Notes: a model not told the origin generated them from the sequence alone. 8,265 nucleotides of DNA from Roseburia sp. CAG:10041_57 (GCA_001916965.1 MNTL01000021.1:1-8265), one strand, 5' to 3'. Shown: positions 1 through 6,656, counted from the stretch's first letter. Numbers and translations are program-made.

Positions 1-693
1 CAGTTCCCTGCCTAAAACATCATAATTCCTTGATGAGCTTCCCTGTCTGCCCTTTGTCTCTCCGCTTGATTTTTTATCAATCGTGCCTTTACCCAAAAGA
101 TCCGAAACATACTTGTGCGTACTCTGCTCATTTCCGCCAAGATAAATGAAAGTATCGCAATTGCCGGGGATTGTCTCCCAAGTATCTTTAAAAAGTGCCT
201 TTAACTGGGCAAAGTTCTGAATGATGATAATACTTGAAATCTCCCTGCTTCGCATTGTCGATAACAATGAACAGAAGTCATCGGGCAATGCGACATTCGC
301 AAATTCGTCTAACATAAAGGTAACGTGGATTGGCAGTCTGCCACCGCAGTTAAAGTCTGCCTGATAGTACAATTCCTGAAATATCTGTGTGTATAACATA
401 CCGATAATGAAGTTATAGGATTTATCACTATTGACTCCAATACCGATATCAGACAGGTTCAGTTCATCTTTGGAGAGCAGGCGTAAAACCTGCTTATTCT
501 CAAGAAATGCAAGTCTTGAGTTTGCACTGATAATAATAGAACGAACTGTATCGCCCGCACCTCTCATACATTTGTTATACTGTTTGACCGCAGGGTGGTT
601 TGCTCCAAGCGGCGAACTCTCCTCTAAAAACTTCATACGGACATCCAGCTTTGAAGCCTTTCCCGGTTCCTTGACCTCTGCTTCTCCAAGCAG
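1..693 (-). pseudogene. C-terminal part of VirD4/TraG-type coupling ATPase, out of frame with its N-terminal part
   Basis: This reading frame is open from 693 to the window edge but has no start of its own. It continues the VirD4-like protein that begins at 1435, in a different frame. It begins LLGEAEV and contains the family's ANHPAVKQYNK, RSIIISAN and YTQIFQELYYQ stretches, then the Walker B region with FMLDEF around 300-320, then SLLSTMRSREIS and a GNCDTFIYLGGNEQ block. These are features of the cytoplasmic RecA-like ATPase domain of type IV secretion coupling proteins. At 429/430 the protein reads IGIGVN directly followed by SDKSYNF. Family members, as I know them, carry roughly 15 residues here (a T-A-L-F-x-x-I-P-D strand), so an in-frame deletion is likely. 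The end of the gene lies beyond position 1. Identity is strong; non-function is inferred from the frameshift and the missing core strand. Confidence 0.85.
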
Positions 694-1435
694 CTGCCTG
701 TAAGAACAACCCTTCCGCTTTCTCCCAGAACGGATCACTCGGTGTTGAGCCTTTTGGTGTAGTATTACTGATAAGATTGGTAATCAGCTTTACCACATCG
801 GTTTCCTCTCTGATATAGGAAAACGGATTGTAACAGTCTGACTTATCCATTTCCAAAAGATTGATGACTTTTACATTGTACCCATTATCCTTTAACATCT
901 GCCCGCAGCTTCTTAATATCTCGCCCTTCGGATCGGTACAGATAAACGAACAGCTATGGGGCATCTGCATAAGATTCGGTTTTACTTCATAAAAGGTCTT
1001 TCCTGCTCCGGAACCGCCACAGATAAGAATATTTCCATTGAGCTTCAGCCTCCTGAAATCCAGCGACATCTTCACATTCTGACTGAGTATTCGGTTGAAA
1101 TTCTCGTCTTTATCCGCCAGTATCTTATTGACCTGCTTCGGATTTTCAAATCTTGCCGTACCATATTCTTTGCCGGGCATATAGTTTCTCTGGCTCGTGT
1201 AATACATAAGAATAGCCATTGCATAGATACCTAATGCAATGGCTACTGCTTTTACTGTATTTGAATTGTAATAGTTAGCAAAAGGAACTGCACACACTTC
1301 ATTGAACCTGTTCATAAAGTCATTAAAGGCTATTCCCTCTACCCACGCTCCATTTATCAGATAACCAAGATACCCGGATAACACTGCACCCACCAAAATA
1401 AATATCAGTGACGGTTTCTTCTTCGTTGTCTGCAT
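575..1435 (-). CDS. VirD4/TraG-type T4SS coupling protein, N-terminal part, truncated by frameshift
   Basis: Coupling proteins are inner-membrane ATPases that hand the relaxase-DNA complex to the conjugation channel. The 286-residue frame starts with two likely membrane segments (about residues 9-28 and 62-79) separated by an external loop, the usual anchor. Walker A, GGSGAGKT, is at residues 140-147, followed by VKPNLMQM and the TDPKGEIL block typical of the TraG/VirD4 family. Family similarity stops after DPFWEKAEGLFLQA (about residue 247). The remaining 39 residues are out-of-frame sequence ending at a stop at 575, while the genuine continuation resumes at 693 in another frame. About 20 family residues between LFLQA and LLGEAEV also appear to be absent, so a short deletion is more likely than a one-base slip. 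The ATG at 1435 lies 6 bases after the end of the PcfB reading frame (1442), with a GAGGT-like ribosome site inside that gene's end. As it stands the product has Walker A but no Walker B. Confidence 0.85.
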   Translation of the reverse strand: MQTTKKKPSLIFILVGAVLSGYLGYLINGAWVEGIAFNDFMNRFNEVCAVPFANYYNSNTVKAVAIALGIYAMAILMYYTSQRNYMPGKEYGTARFENPKQVNKILADKDENFNRILSQNVKMSLDFRRLKLNGNILICGGSGAGKTFYEVKPNLMQMPHSCSFICTDPKGEILRSCGQMLKDNGYNVKVINLLEMDKSDCYNPFSYIREETDVVKLITNLISNTTPKGSTPSDPFWEKAEGLFLQAAAWRSRGQGTGKGFKAGCPYEVFRGEFAAWSKPPCGQTV

Positions 1436-1441
1436 AGGCTG

Positions 1442-1633
1442 CTACCTCGCTTTTCTGGTAGTAACCGTTTTCTTCTTTGTGTTCTTTTTCTGTTCCTTCT
1501 GAACTTTTTCATATCGCTCCCTGACAGATGATTCCACCTTATCATAATGCGTATAAAGTTCGTCTCCCTTTTTCGTAGTTACCACACGGTTCTGCTCATC
1601 ATAGAGTTTGTAATCCTTGCTGGTATCAAGGAA
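1442..1633 (-). pseudogene. Displaced C-terminal tail of the PcfB-like protein
   Basis: A 63-residue open stretch begins FLDTSKDYKLYDEQNRVV and ends in a very basic Lys/Arg-rich tail (KKNTKKKTVTTRKAR) before a TAG at 1442-1444. It has no start codon. It matches the expected end of PcfB/DUF3801 proteins of clostridial elements and is one frame away from the gene upstream. Its TAG lies 6 bases before the ATG of the coupling protein, which is the normal tight spacing if the two genes were once continuous and translationally linked. The sequence supports a frameshift at about 1633-1641. That some residues are missing at the join (a G-K-T-x-L-T segment before FLDT in relatives) is from memory of the family and is less certain. 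Confidence 0.75.
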
Positions 1634-2526
1634 TTGTTCTCCTTACGCAGCCACACATATCTGACATCCTTGCCCCAAGTCCCCGGAACTCTGGTCTTTA
1701 CTGCGTGGTCATTTTCTTCTGCAATAAGTGTCTTGCTGATTGTGACATCTGACAGGTTCGTATTCTTTGAGGCGGATATTGCCCTCATTCTGTCCGCAAG
1801 GCTCTGATACCCTCTGATACGGTTGATGAAAGCCTCCTTATCCATCATTACCTTATGAGTACCGTCCTCACTCTTACCGCCAAGCACCCCGATTGTCTCA
1901 AGCTGTTTTATTACATTTTCTGCCTGCTCACCATTGATACTGAAATTCTCCTTGACCTGATCCACACTGATAGCCTGTTTTTCCATAGCAAACATTCCCA
2001 CTTTTTCAATGAGTCCGTCTATGGAGGAATTGACCTTATTCCCTTCTACCGTGTGGCTTTTCTCGTTTCCCTGCTGTTTCCTTAAAAAATCCATCAGCTT
2101 GCCGAGGGACTTTTCATCTCCATTCTTCAGATAGTCATCAAATGTGGCAATCCTGCCAAATTTCAGCTTCTGTATCATCATATTCACACGGGGAACTGCC
2201 TCTGTATGAAAGATAACCTCACTCATACCGTCTGCCTTGTTACAGTCCGGAAGAACCGAATATAAAATTCCATATTTCTTTGCCATTTTCTCAACTTTTC
2301 TCTTATCTTCCGTTTTAAACTGTAACACCTGCAAATCCCCGCCCTTTAAGAGCAGCTTTCTCATAGATGTCTTTCCCAATGACTTCTCATAATCAAGCAT
2401 TCCCTTTAAAAAGTCGATTGCCTTCTGCATAGCGGCAATACCGCCACTGCCTACTTTCATAGCAATCTCTATTCCGTCATATGCGACACGGATAATCTGT
2501 ACCGCTTCCTGAATTTCCTCTGCCAT
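1579..2526 (-). CDS. PcfB-like (DUF3801) conjugation accessory protein, C-terminus frameshifted
   Basis: In the enterococcal plasmid pCF10, PcfB works beside the coupling protein PcfC and helps dock substrate to the transfer machine. This gene sits in the same place, directly before a VirD4-like gene. The first 295 or so residues look normal: an N-terminal helix-rich part, the KLLLKGGDLQVLQFKTEDKRKVEK segment with the following YGILYSVLPD, and a later winged-helix-like region (about 165-235) before KTRVPGTWGKDVRYVWLRKEN. After that the frame runs into about 20 unrelated residues and stops at 1579, while the true tail continues in another frame from 1633 to 1442. The start ATG at 2526 overlaps the stop of the preceding gene by one base (TAATG), implying translational coupling. 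The missing basic tail probably impairs function, but that is inference. Confidence 0.8.
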   Translation of the reverse strand: MAEEIQEAVQIIRVAYDGIEIAMKVGSGGIAAMQKAIDFLKGMLDYEKSLGKTSMRKLLLKGGDLQVLQFKTEDKRKVEKMAKKYGILYSVLPDCNKADGMSEVIFHTEAVPRVNMMIQKLKFGRIATFDDYLKNGDEKSLGKLMDFLRKQQGNEKSHTVEGNKVNSSIDGLIEKVGMFAMEKQAISVDQVKENFSINGEQAENVIKQLETIGVLGGKSEDGTHKVMMDKEAFINRIRGYQSLADRMRAISASKNTNLSDVTISKTLIAEENDHAVKTRVPGTWGKDVRYVWLRKENNSLIPARITNSMMSRTVW

Positions 2527-2930
2527 TATCGCACCTCCGCTTTCTCTCTTATTGTTGTTCTTATTTCTTCCGGCTTTGTATTGCGGATTTCCTCTGCTGA
2601 TACATCAATGCCATACGCAGTTAAAATATCAGACAGATGACTGATTGCTTTTTCCTCCTCTATGCGGTACATCTCAAGTGCCACAAGCAGGTTTTCAGCC
2701 TGTTCCACCCACACAGGCTTCATATCATACTTTGACCTGTATGTGACCATAATCTCGTCTGACTCTGCCTTGTCTGTGGAATGTGCCAGAGCTTCAATCA
2801 GGGAAATCGTATCTTCCTTGTTTCCGCTTCGGAAAGCAAACTGCACTACAAAGTTCTTTTCTTCTTCCGTGAACTCGTGTTCCACACCGTTCATCCCTGT
2901 TACCGCCTCATTGACTACTGCTAAATTCAT
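2526..2930 (-). CDS. Unknown 134-residue helical protein of the transfer module
   Basis: I do not recognise this family. The protein is short, soluble and acidic, with no signal peptide or membrane segment, and appears mostly helical: FTEEEKNFVVQFAF, TISLIEALAHSTDKAESDEI, VEQAENLLVALEMYRIEEEKA and a C-terminal EEIRNTKPEEIRTTI. It sits between the coiled-coil protein and the PcfB-like gene. An AGGAGGT ribosome site overlaps the stop codon of the gene before it and lies a few bases before the ATG at 2930, and its own stop overlaps the next start by one base. Its fixed place in the tight cluster suggests a role in relaxosome assembly or delivery, but this rests on position alone. Confidence 0.7.
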   Translation of the reverse strand: MNLAVVNEAVTGMNGVEHEFTEEEKNFVVQFAFRSGNKEDTISLIEALAHSTDKAESDEIMVTYRSKYDMKPVWVEQAENLLVALEMYRIEEEKAISHLSDILTAYGIDVSAEEIRNTKPEEIRTTIREKAEVR

Positions 2931-2939
2931 AAGTACCTC

Positions 2940-4136
2940 CTAATCTGCCATACTGTTTTCAAGCACGGCAATCTCAATAATCTCTTTCATCTTTTCCGCT
3001 GAAACATTATTATTGATAAGCTCCACAAGCTGCCCTTCCGTAAGTCCCTTTTCTATGGCACTCTTTATCTGGACAAGCTGTGCAGGCACAAGATCACCGC
3101 TTGCAACCAGCTTTACAATGTCGACTCTTGACTTCTTTTTGAATGAAAGTCTGGCAAAAAGTGCCGCAATACCGCCATTGGATTTTCTTTCTGTACGCTC
3201 AACCGGAAGGTGCTGGATTACACGCCCGGCAGAGTCCGTAACAGGTATCTGATAATACACAGGTATTCCATTGTACACAGGAGAAGGTATAGGCTGCGTA
3301 TCTGCCAGTGTTTTTGCTGTCTCCTTATCATCATTGGCTTCCACCGCCTCTGACGGTTCTGCCTTTTCCTCTGTTTCCGTGGCTTTCTGTTGTTGTGAAG
3401 CCACACTCATAATCTTGTCCTCAAGAGATTCTATCCTGTCTCTCATACGCTCCATCTCCTTTTCCTTATGCTCAATGTTATCCCTTAATCGGGCAATCGT
3501 GCTGCTTGCCTTATTAAGTTCGTCCTGCTGGTGGCTGATAATGCCATCCTTGTCCTCATTTTCCTTTACGAGCCTTTCTGTGACTTCCTTATCTTCCTTT
3601 AATACCTCAACATCGGATAACTTTTTATTCAGGGCATCGTACCTTTCCTCCTGATAGTTGATTTTCTTCACTACCATTTCCATCTGTGCAATCAGCTCTT
3701 TCACATACTCCGAGTCCTGCGGATACTGCTCTTTTGCCTTTGATAACTGCACAAGAACTTCCTCATACAGTCTTCTCATCACAATGGGCTTTTCTCCCCT
3801 TGTCACAGCTTCCTGTATGGTTTCCACCGGAACTCCCTTTTCATAAAATTCCAGTGATACCTTCATCTGATTGCCGGAGAGTTTATTGTTGTGAAGAATA
3901 TTAAAAAGTTCCTCTGGAATACCCTTATGCAGCCCTTCCGATAACACTTTCATCTGTCCGATGTTAAAATTCTTATCCAGATACTTTTCCGTCTGTTCCT
4001 GTGTAAGTCCGTCCTCAAGGTCGCTTTTTACAAGCCCGTACACCTCATCATCGAAATTCATTTCCTTTTTCAATGCCTCAATATATCTGGTAATCTGCAT
4101 ATTGCTTAATGGCTTGTCATTCAGATTTTGTTCCAT
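2940..4136 (-). CDS. Unknown 398-residue protein: helical repeats flanking a long coiled coil
   Basis: I cannot assign a named family. The layout is clear, however. Residues 30-112 hold about three related units of roughly 29 residues with the pattern (I/S)xxQMKxxxxxxxKG(I/V)xxxxxxxI, for example NIGQMKVLSEGLHKGIPEEL then SGNQMKVSLEFYEKGVPVET. Residues about 160-250 are a heptad-rich, charged coiled coil (LARLRDNIEHKEKE-like stretches through MERMRDRIESLEDKI). Residues 250-320 form a Glu/Pro-rich linker with PSPVYNGIPVYYQIPV. The repeat pattern returns at about 347-392 (LVPAQLVQIKSAIEKGLTEG, then VSAEKMKEIIEIA). There is no membrane segment. The start ATG at 4136 follows an AGGAGGAG ribosome site. 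It lies directly after the relaxase gene, so a scaffold or regulatory partner of the relaxosome is a reasonable guess, no more. Confidence 0.8.
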   Translation of the reverse strand: MEQNLNDKPLSNMQITRYIEALKKEMNFDDEVYGLVKSDLEDGLTQEQTEKYLDKNFNIGQMKVLSEGLHKGIPEELFNILHNNKLSGNQMKVSLEFYEKGVPVETIQEAVTRGEKPIVMRRLYEEVLVQLSKAKEQYPQDSEYVKELIAQMEMVVKKINYQEERYDALNKKLSDVEVLKEDKEVTERLVKENEDKDGIISHQQDELNKASSTIARLRDNIEHKEKEMERMRDRIESLEDKIMSVASQQQKATETEEKAEPSEAVEANDDKETAKTLADTQPIPSPVYNGIPVYYQIPVTDSAGRVIQHLPVERTERKSNGGIAALFARLSFKKKSRVDIVKLVASGDLVPAQLVQIKSAIEKGLTEGQLVELINNNVSAEKMKEIIEIAVLENSMAD

Positions 4137-4156
4137 ATGCTCCTCCTAACTGCATT

Positions 4157-4184
4157 AAAAAAACAGCCTATCGTACTGGCTGCT
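4157..4184 (-). terminator. Possible weak intrinsic terminator or attenuator at the relaxase end
   Basis: On the minus strand the last codons of the relaxase form CAGCC, a nine-base loop, then GGCTG followed by seven T residues. The stem extends to seven pairs if one G-U and an outer A-U are counted. The stem overlaps the relaxase stop codon (4168-4170), and the T run sits between it and the next ribosome site. It is short for an efficient terminator, so partial read-through into the downstream genes is likely if it acts at all. Confidence 0.4.
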
Positions 4185-5616
4185 CCTTTCTGTCTCTTAT
4201 AATCTCCCTGTTGTATTCTGTCTTTTTTCCATCGGAAATACTGTCCGGAATAATGCTGTTTAATATTGCCTTACCCATATTCAGTTCCCGGAATACAACC
4301 TTTTCTTTCGCACACACCTGCGAATACTCATTCTTATAGTGCTTTCTTAAAGCCTGCACTTCCTCAAGTGAATATCCCTGTGCCTGTAATTCCTGCTCTA
4401 ATGCCACCCACTTTCTATGCTCATCTTCAAAGAAGGTATCCCCAAGCCTGTATGACTGCTCTGCTGGCTTTAGAGTTTCCATCTCATCAGCCGCAGCAAA
4501 AAGTTCCCTGTTCCTTTCCCTTGCTTTATAAACCCGGCTCTTTTCTGCCGATGTCTCTTTTTTCTTATCCGTAAGAGAATCTATCGTCCCCACAAGTTCT
4601 TCCGCTGAATGGATATTATGCCTTGCAAGGAACAAATACTGCTCCTGCAGCTTGTGCATTTTACGGATATCCTCCTTGTACTTCCATACCTGACTGTATG
4701 GTCTTTTTTTAAGTTTCCCCACACGGTACAACTTCGCATAATACTTTTTCTGAAGTCCTGACAAGCCTGCCCTGCGGTATCTTTTAACTTTGCACTTTAC
4801 AATGGAAACTTTCGGTATCTCCTGTTTACTCTTATAAAATGCAATATCCTCTTTTACAATCCTGTCCCGGATTGCTTCCTCACAGTACATATCCCCAAGA
4901 GATTTGCACCTTCTGAACCTTGTCATACCCTGTGGCTTGATTGCCAGATATTTTCCCTGCTTCATCTGGTATCCCTTTTCAGACAGCAGTTCGAGAAATT
5001 CCTCATAGTCTTTCGCCTGCAAAATACAGGCATCCGAGTCTCTTTTTATCATATCTGACCATACAAAATTGCCCTCCCTGTAATCACTCCAGTCCTTATA
5101 GCCTTCGTGCTGCCTCTCCTTCTTCTCATCATCTACATCAATAATGGAGAGTCCGTATTCCTGACACAGCCTGTTCGTGATAGGCTGGATATACTTTGCC
5201 CAGTCCCCTTTTTCGTAGCGGTACTTTTTACCGTCCACAAAGCTCACGCTGTTAAATACGATATGGGAATGAACGTGGGCTGTATTATCGTGTACCACAA
5301 ACACCGCTTCGTATGACCTGCCAAGATATTCCTGCACAAATTTCTGTGTAATCTCAAATGCCGTATCCGGGTTCACTTCATTTTCCTTAAAGGAAAGTAT
5401 GATATGATACCCCTGCCGCTTGTCAATCTTGCCAAACTTACGCTTGGTTTCCTTCATCTGTTCAAATGCGGTATCGACCTGACAGTTTATTGCACCCACC
5501 AGTCTGCCGTCCTGCGTTTTCTCAGGGTTAATCACATAATCAAGTGCCCTCTTTAAGTGTTTTCCGTAAAAATGTCCTCCACAGTCTTTCATATTAAGGA
5601 TTTTACTGATTGCCAA
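4168..5616 (-). CDS. Relaxase / mobilisation nuclease (MobA/VirD2-like)
   Basis: A relaxase nicks one strand at oriT, stays covalently bound to the 5' end through a tyrosine and is carried into the recipient. Numbering from the chosen start (482 residues), LDYVINPEKT at about 25-34 holds the likely catalytic Tyr (about 27), YHIILSF at about 70-76 is the second conserved segment, and the metal-binding histidine motif AHVHSHIVFNSVSFVDGKK lies at about 113-131. This arrangement fits the Pfam Relaxase family of MOBP-type elements. The C-terminal half is Lys/Arg/Glu-rich and helical. I choose TTG at 5616, giving MAISKIL, which resembles the MA-I/V-T/S-K start of relatives, with GGTGG six bases upstream. 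An ATG at 5634 would add six residues (MRRWCR) but has no ribosome site. Either start overlaps the end of mobC, implying coupled translation. The frame looks intact. Confidence 0.9.
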   Translation of the reverse strand: MAISKILNMKDCGGHFYGKHLKRALDYVINPEKTQDGRLVGAINCQVDTAFEQMKETKRKFGKIDKRQGYHIILSFKENEVNPDTAFEITQKFVQEYLGRSYEAVFVVHDNTAHVHSHIVFNSVSFVDGKKYRYEKGDWAKYIQPITNRLCQEYGLSIIDVDDEKKERQHEGYKDWSDYREGNFVWSDMIKRDSDACILQAKDYEEFLELLSEKGYQMKQGKYLAIKPQGMTRFRRCKSLGDMYCEEAIRDRIVKEDIAFYKSKQEIPKVSIVKCKVKRYRRAGLSGLQKKYYAKLYRVGKLKKRPYSQVWKYKEDIRKMHKLQEQYLFLARHNIHSAEELVGTIDSLTDKKKETSAEKSRVYKARERNRELFAAADEMETLKPAEQSYRLGDTFFEDEHRKWVALEQELQAQGYSLEEVQALRKHYKNEYSQVCAKEKVVFRELNMGKAILNSIIPDSISDGKKTEYNREIIRDRKEQPVR

Positions 5617-5935
5617 TCTGCACCACCGCCTCATTTACTTTCTGATTAAGTTTACGCATATAGGCAACAAGCTGTGTCTTATCCTCTTTGGAATAAAGTC
5701 CTGCATTGTTATTGAATACAATCTGATTGATATTGATTCCAATACGGTTCACTTCATTGATAAGCTCTTTTAAGAGTTTCCTGACTTCTGGGTAATCATT
5801 GGGTTTCTGGCTGATGAGCAGCCTTAAATAATCTGCTTCACACATTCCGCTCTCCCCTGCCTTTTTCGCAAGCATTTCTGCCTCCTGCGGCATAAGACGG
5901 AGCGTTTTTCTGATACAGTGGATTTTATCTGCCAT
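5603..5935 (-). CDS. mobC: MobC-like relaxosome accessory protein
   Basis: MobC proteins bind near oriT and help the relaxase open the nick region. This 110-residue protein has the expected layout. An N-terminal ribbon-helix-helix-like part (about 5-45: KTLRLMPQEAEMLAKKAGES followed by MCEADYLRLLI) is the likely DNA-binding region. It is followed by the MobC core LLKELINEVNRIGININQIV (about 54-73) and a helical end through YMRKLNQKVNEAVVQIG. The ATG at 5935 lies four bases after the preceding stop, with a GGGGAAGG-type ribosome site inside that gene's end. Its own end overlaps the relaxase start. The pairing of mobC with an adjacent relaxase gene is a standard relaxosome arrangement and supports both calls. 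Confidence 0.88.
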   Translation of the reverse strand: MADKIHCIRKTLRLMPQEAEMLAKKAGESGMCEADYLRLLISQKPNDYPEVRKLLKELINEVNRIGININQIVFNNNAGLYSKEDKTQLVAYMRKLNQKVNEAVVQIGNQ

Positions 5936-5939
5936 ACGC

Positions 5940-6470
5940 TCACCTTCCCCTCTTATCTGTACTGTAATCCTTTATTCCTTCTGCTATTGTGGCTGCCGCC
6001 TTATCCAAATCACCCTTGCCCTCAAGATTACTGATAAATGCTTCCACCAGTGCTGTCGCAACAGCGTCAATCTCTTTAGCGTGACGGGTTTTCTCAAATA
6101 ATCGGTCTAACACCCTCTCGTCAGCCTTTAAGCTGTTATACTTTTCCTGAAATTCACAATATTCCTGAAAATCCTTCGGATCATCCTTCTTTGCCTCTGC
6201 GTGAAGTATCAAATCATAATTCCACTCACACACCTTATCAATTACATCGTCTATCGGATACGGCTCTATCTCTCCGTTTTCCTCTGCCATATCCTGCCTG
6301 TACATCTTCCCCTCTGCGTCCGTTCCGATTGCATAATCGTGTCCTTCCATATAATTAAGAAGAAGTGCAGCATCTTCTATCGAAGGGGTGATTTGCTTAT
6401 CATATGCTTCTGCCCAGGCAATCAGTTCCTCCGGTTCTGAAAAAAGTGTTATTTTCCTGTTCTCTGCCAC
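5940..6470 (-). CDS. Unknown acidic 176-residue protein upstream of mobC
   Basis: I do not recognise the family. The product is soluble and strongly acidic, with no membrane segment. Visible blocks are ITLFSEPEELIAWAEAYDK at about 7-25, ALLLNYMEGHDYAIG at about 35-49, an Asp/Glu-rich middle with IDDVIDKVCEWNYDLI, and a helical C-terminus (KEIDAVATALVEAFISNLEG). The start is decided by a perfect AAGGAGG six bases upstream of GTG at 6470. The frame is open upstream to an ATG at 6602, but that extension reads through the hairpin and repeat region and has no comparable ribosome site. The gene is the first after the non-coding control region and lies four bases before mobC, so it is probably co-expressed with the relaxosome genes. 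An accessory or regulatory role is conjecture. Confidence 0.75.
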   Translation of the reverse strand: MAENRKITLFSEPEELIAWAEAYDKQITPSIEDAALLLNYMEGHDYAIGTDAEGKMYRQDMAEENGEIEPYPIDDVIDKVCEWNYDLILHAEAKKDDPKDFQEYCEFQEKYNSLKADERVLDRLFEKTRHAKEIDAVATALVEAFISNLEGKGDLDKAAATIAEGIKDYSTDKRGR

Positions 6471-6476
6471 CTTGCA

Positions 6477-6483
6477 CCTCCTT
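6477..6483 (-). promoter_or_regulatory. Strong ribosome binding site deciding the GTG start at 6470
   Basis: The minus strand reads AAGGAGG, then six bases (TGCAAG), then GTG. This is the best ribosome site in the region and outweighs the longer open frame that reaches an ATG at 6602. Confidence 0.8.
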
Positions 6484-6514
6484 ATCCGTGTTTCGTAGAT
6501 ATTCACTATGGCTC

Positions 6515-6541
6515 CAGTCACCGGTAAGTCCCCGGCGACTG
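6515..6541 (-). other. GC-rich hairpin, candidate oriT inverted repeat or leader structure
   Basis: On the plus strand CAGTCACCGG (6515-6524) and CCGGCGACTG (6532-6541) pair across a seven-base loop. The single mismatch becomes a G-T wobble on the minus strand, giving a ten-pair stem. There is no T run, so it is not an intrinsic terminator. It lies between the repeat blocks and the first gene of the mobilisation cluster, 45 bases upstream of the GTG at 6470. Inverted repeats next to mob genes are typical of oriT regions, and a structured mRNA leader is the alternative. I could not match a known nick sequence. Confidence 0.5.
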
Positions 6542-6562
6542 CTAGATACGCATTAAATATAG

Positions 6563-6656
6563 AGTGGTGGCACTTTGTTCCACCACTTTTGAATAAAACC
6601 ACCGCTTTTTACCACCATTTCCGGTAAAAACCACCACTTTATGCCACCACTTTTTA
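6563..6656. repeat. Repeat block copy A (iteron-like, core AAAGTGGTGG)
   Basis: This 94-base block aligns without gaps to copy B at 6691-6784 with about 16 differences by hand count, roughly 83% identity. On the minus strand it contains about five direct, slightly varied copies of the core AAAGTGGTGG (one as AAATGGTGG, one as AAAGCGGTGG) and one inverted copy. It also has two perfect inverted repeats: AGTGGTGG with CCACCACT (6563-6570 and 6580-6587), and TTTTTACC with GGTAAAAA (6606-6613 and 6623-6630), each with a nine-base loop. Such clusters usually are binding sites for a replication initiator, relaxosome protein or regulator; which of these applies here is unknown. No coding sequence is supported within it. 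Confidence 0.8.

Noticed and set aside
3271..3654. Long plus-strand open frame rich in Ser and Leu.
   Set aside because: It is the antisense shadow of the coiled-coil-coding region; the same applies to the other plus-strand frames, none of which has a recognisable product.
6556..6561. TATATT on the minus strand as a -10 box for the mobilisation genes, and TATAAA-like sequences in the spacer near 6655-6665.
   Set aside because: No matching -35 at 16-18 bases was found, and AT-rich spacers produce such hits by chance, so no promoter is called.
6471..6602. N-terminal extension of the 176-residue protein to an ATG at 6602.
   Set aside because: The extension reads through the hairpin and repeat copy A, whereas GTG at 6470 has a perfect AAGGAGG at ideal spacing.
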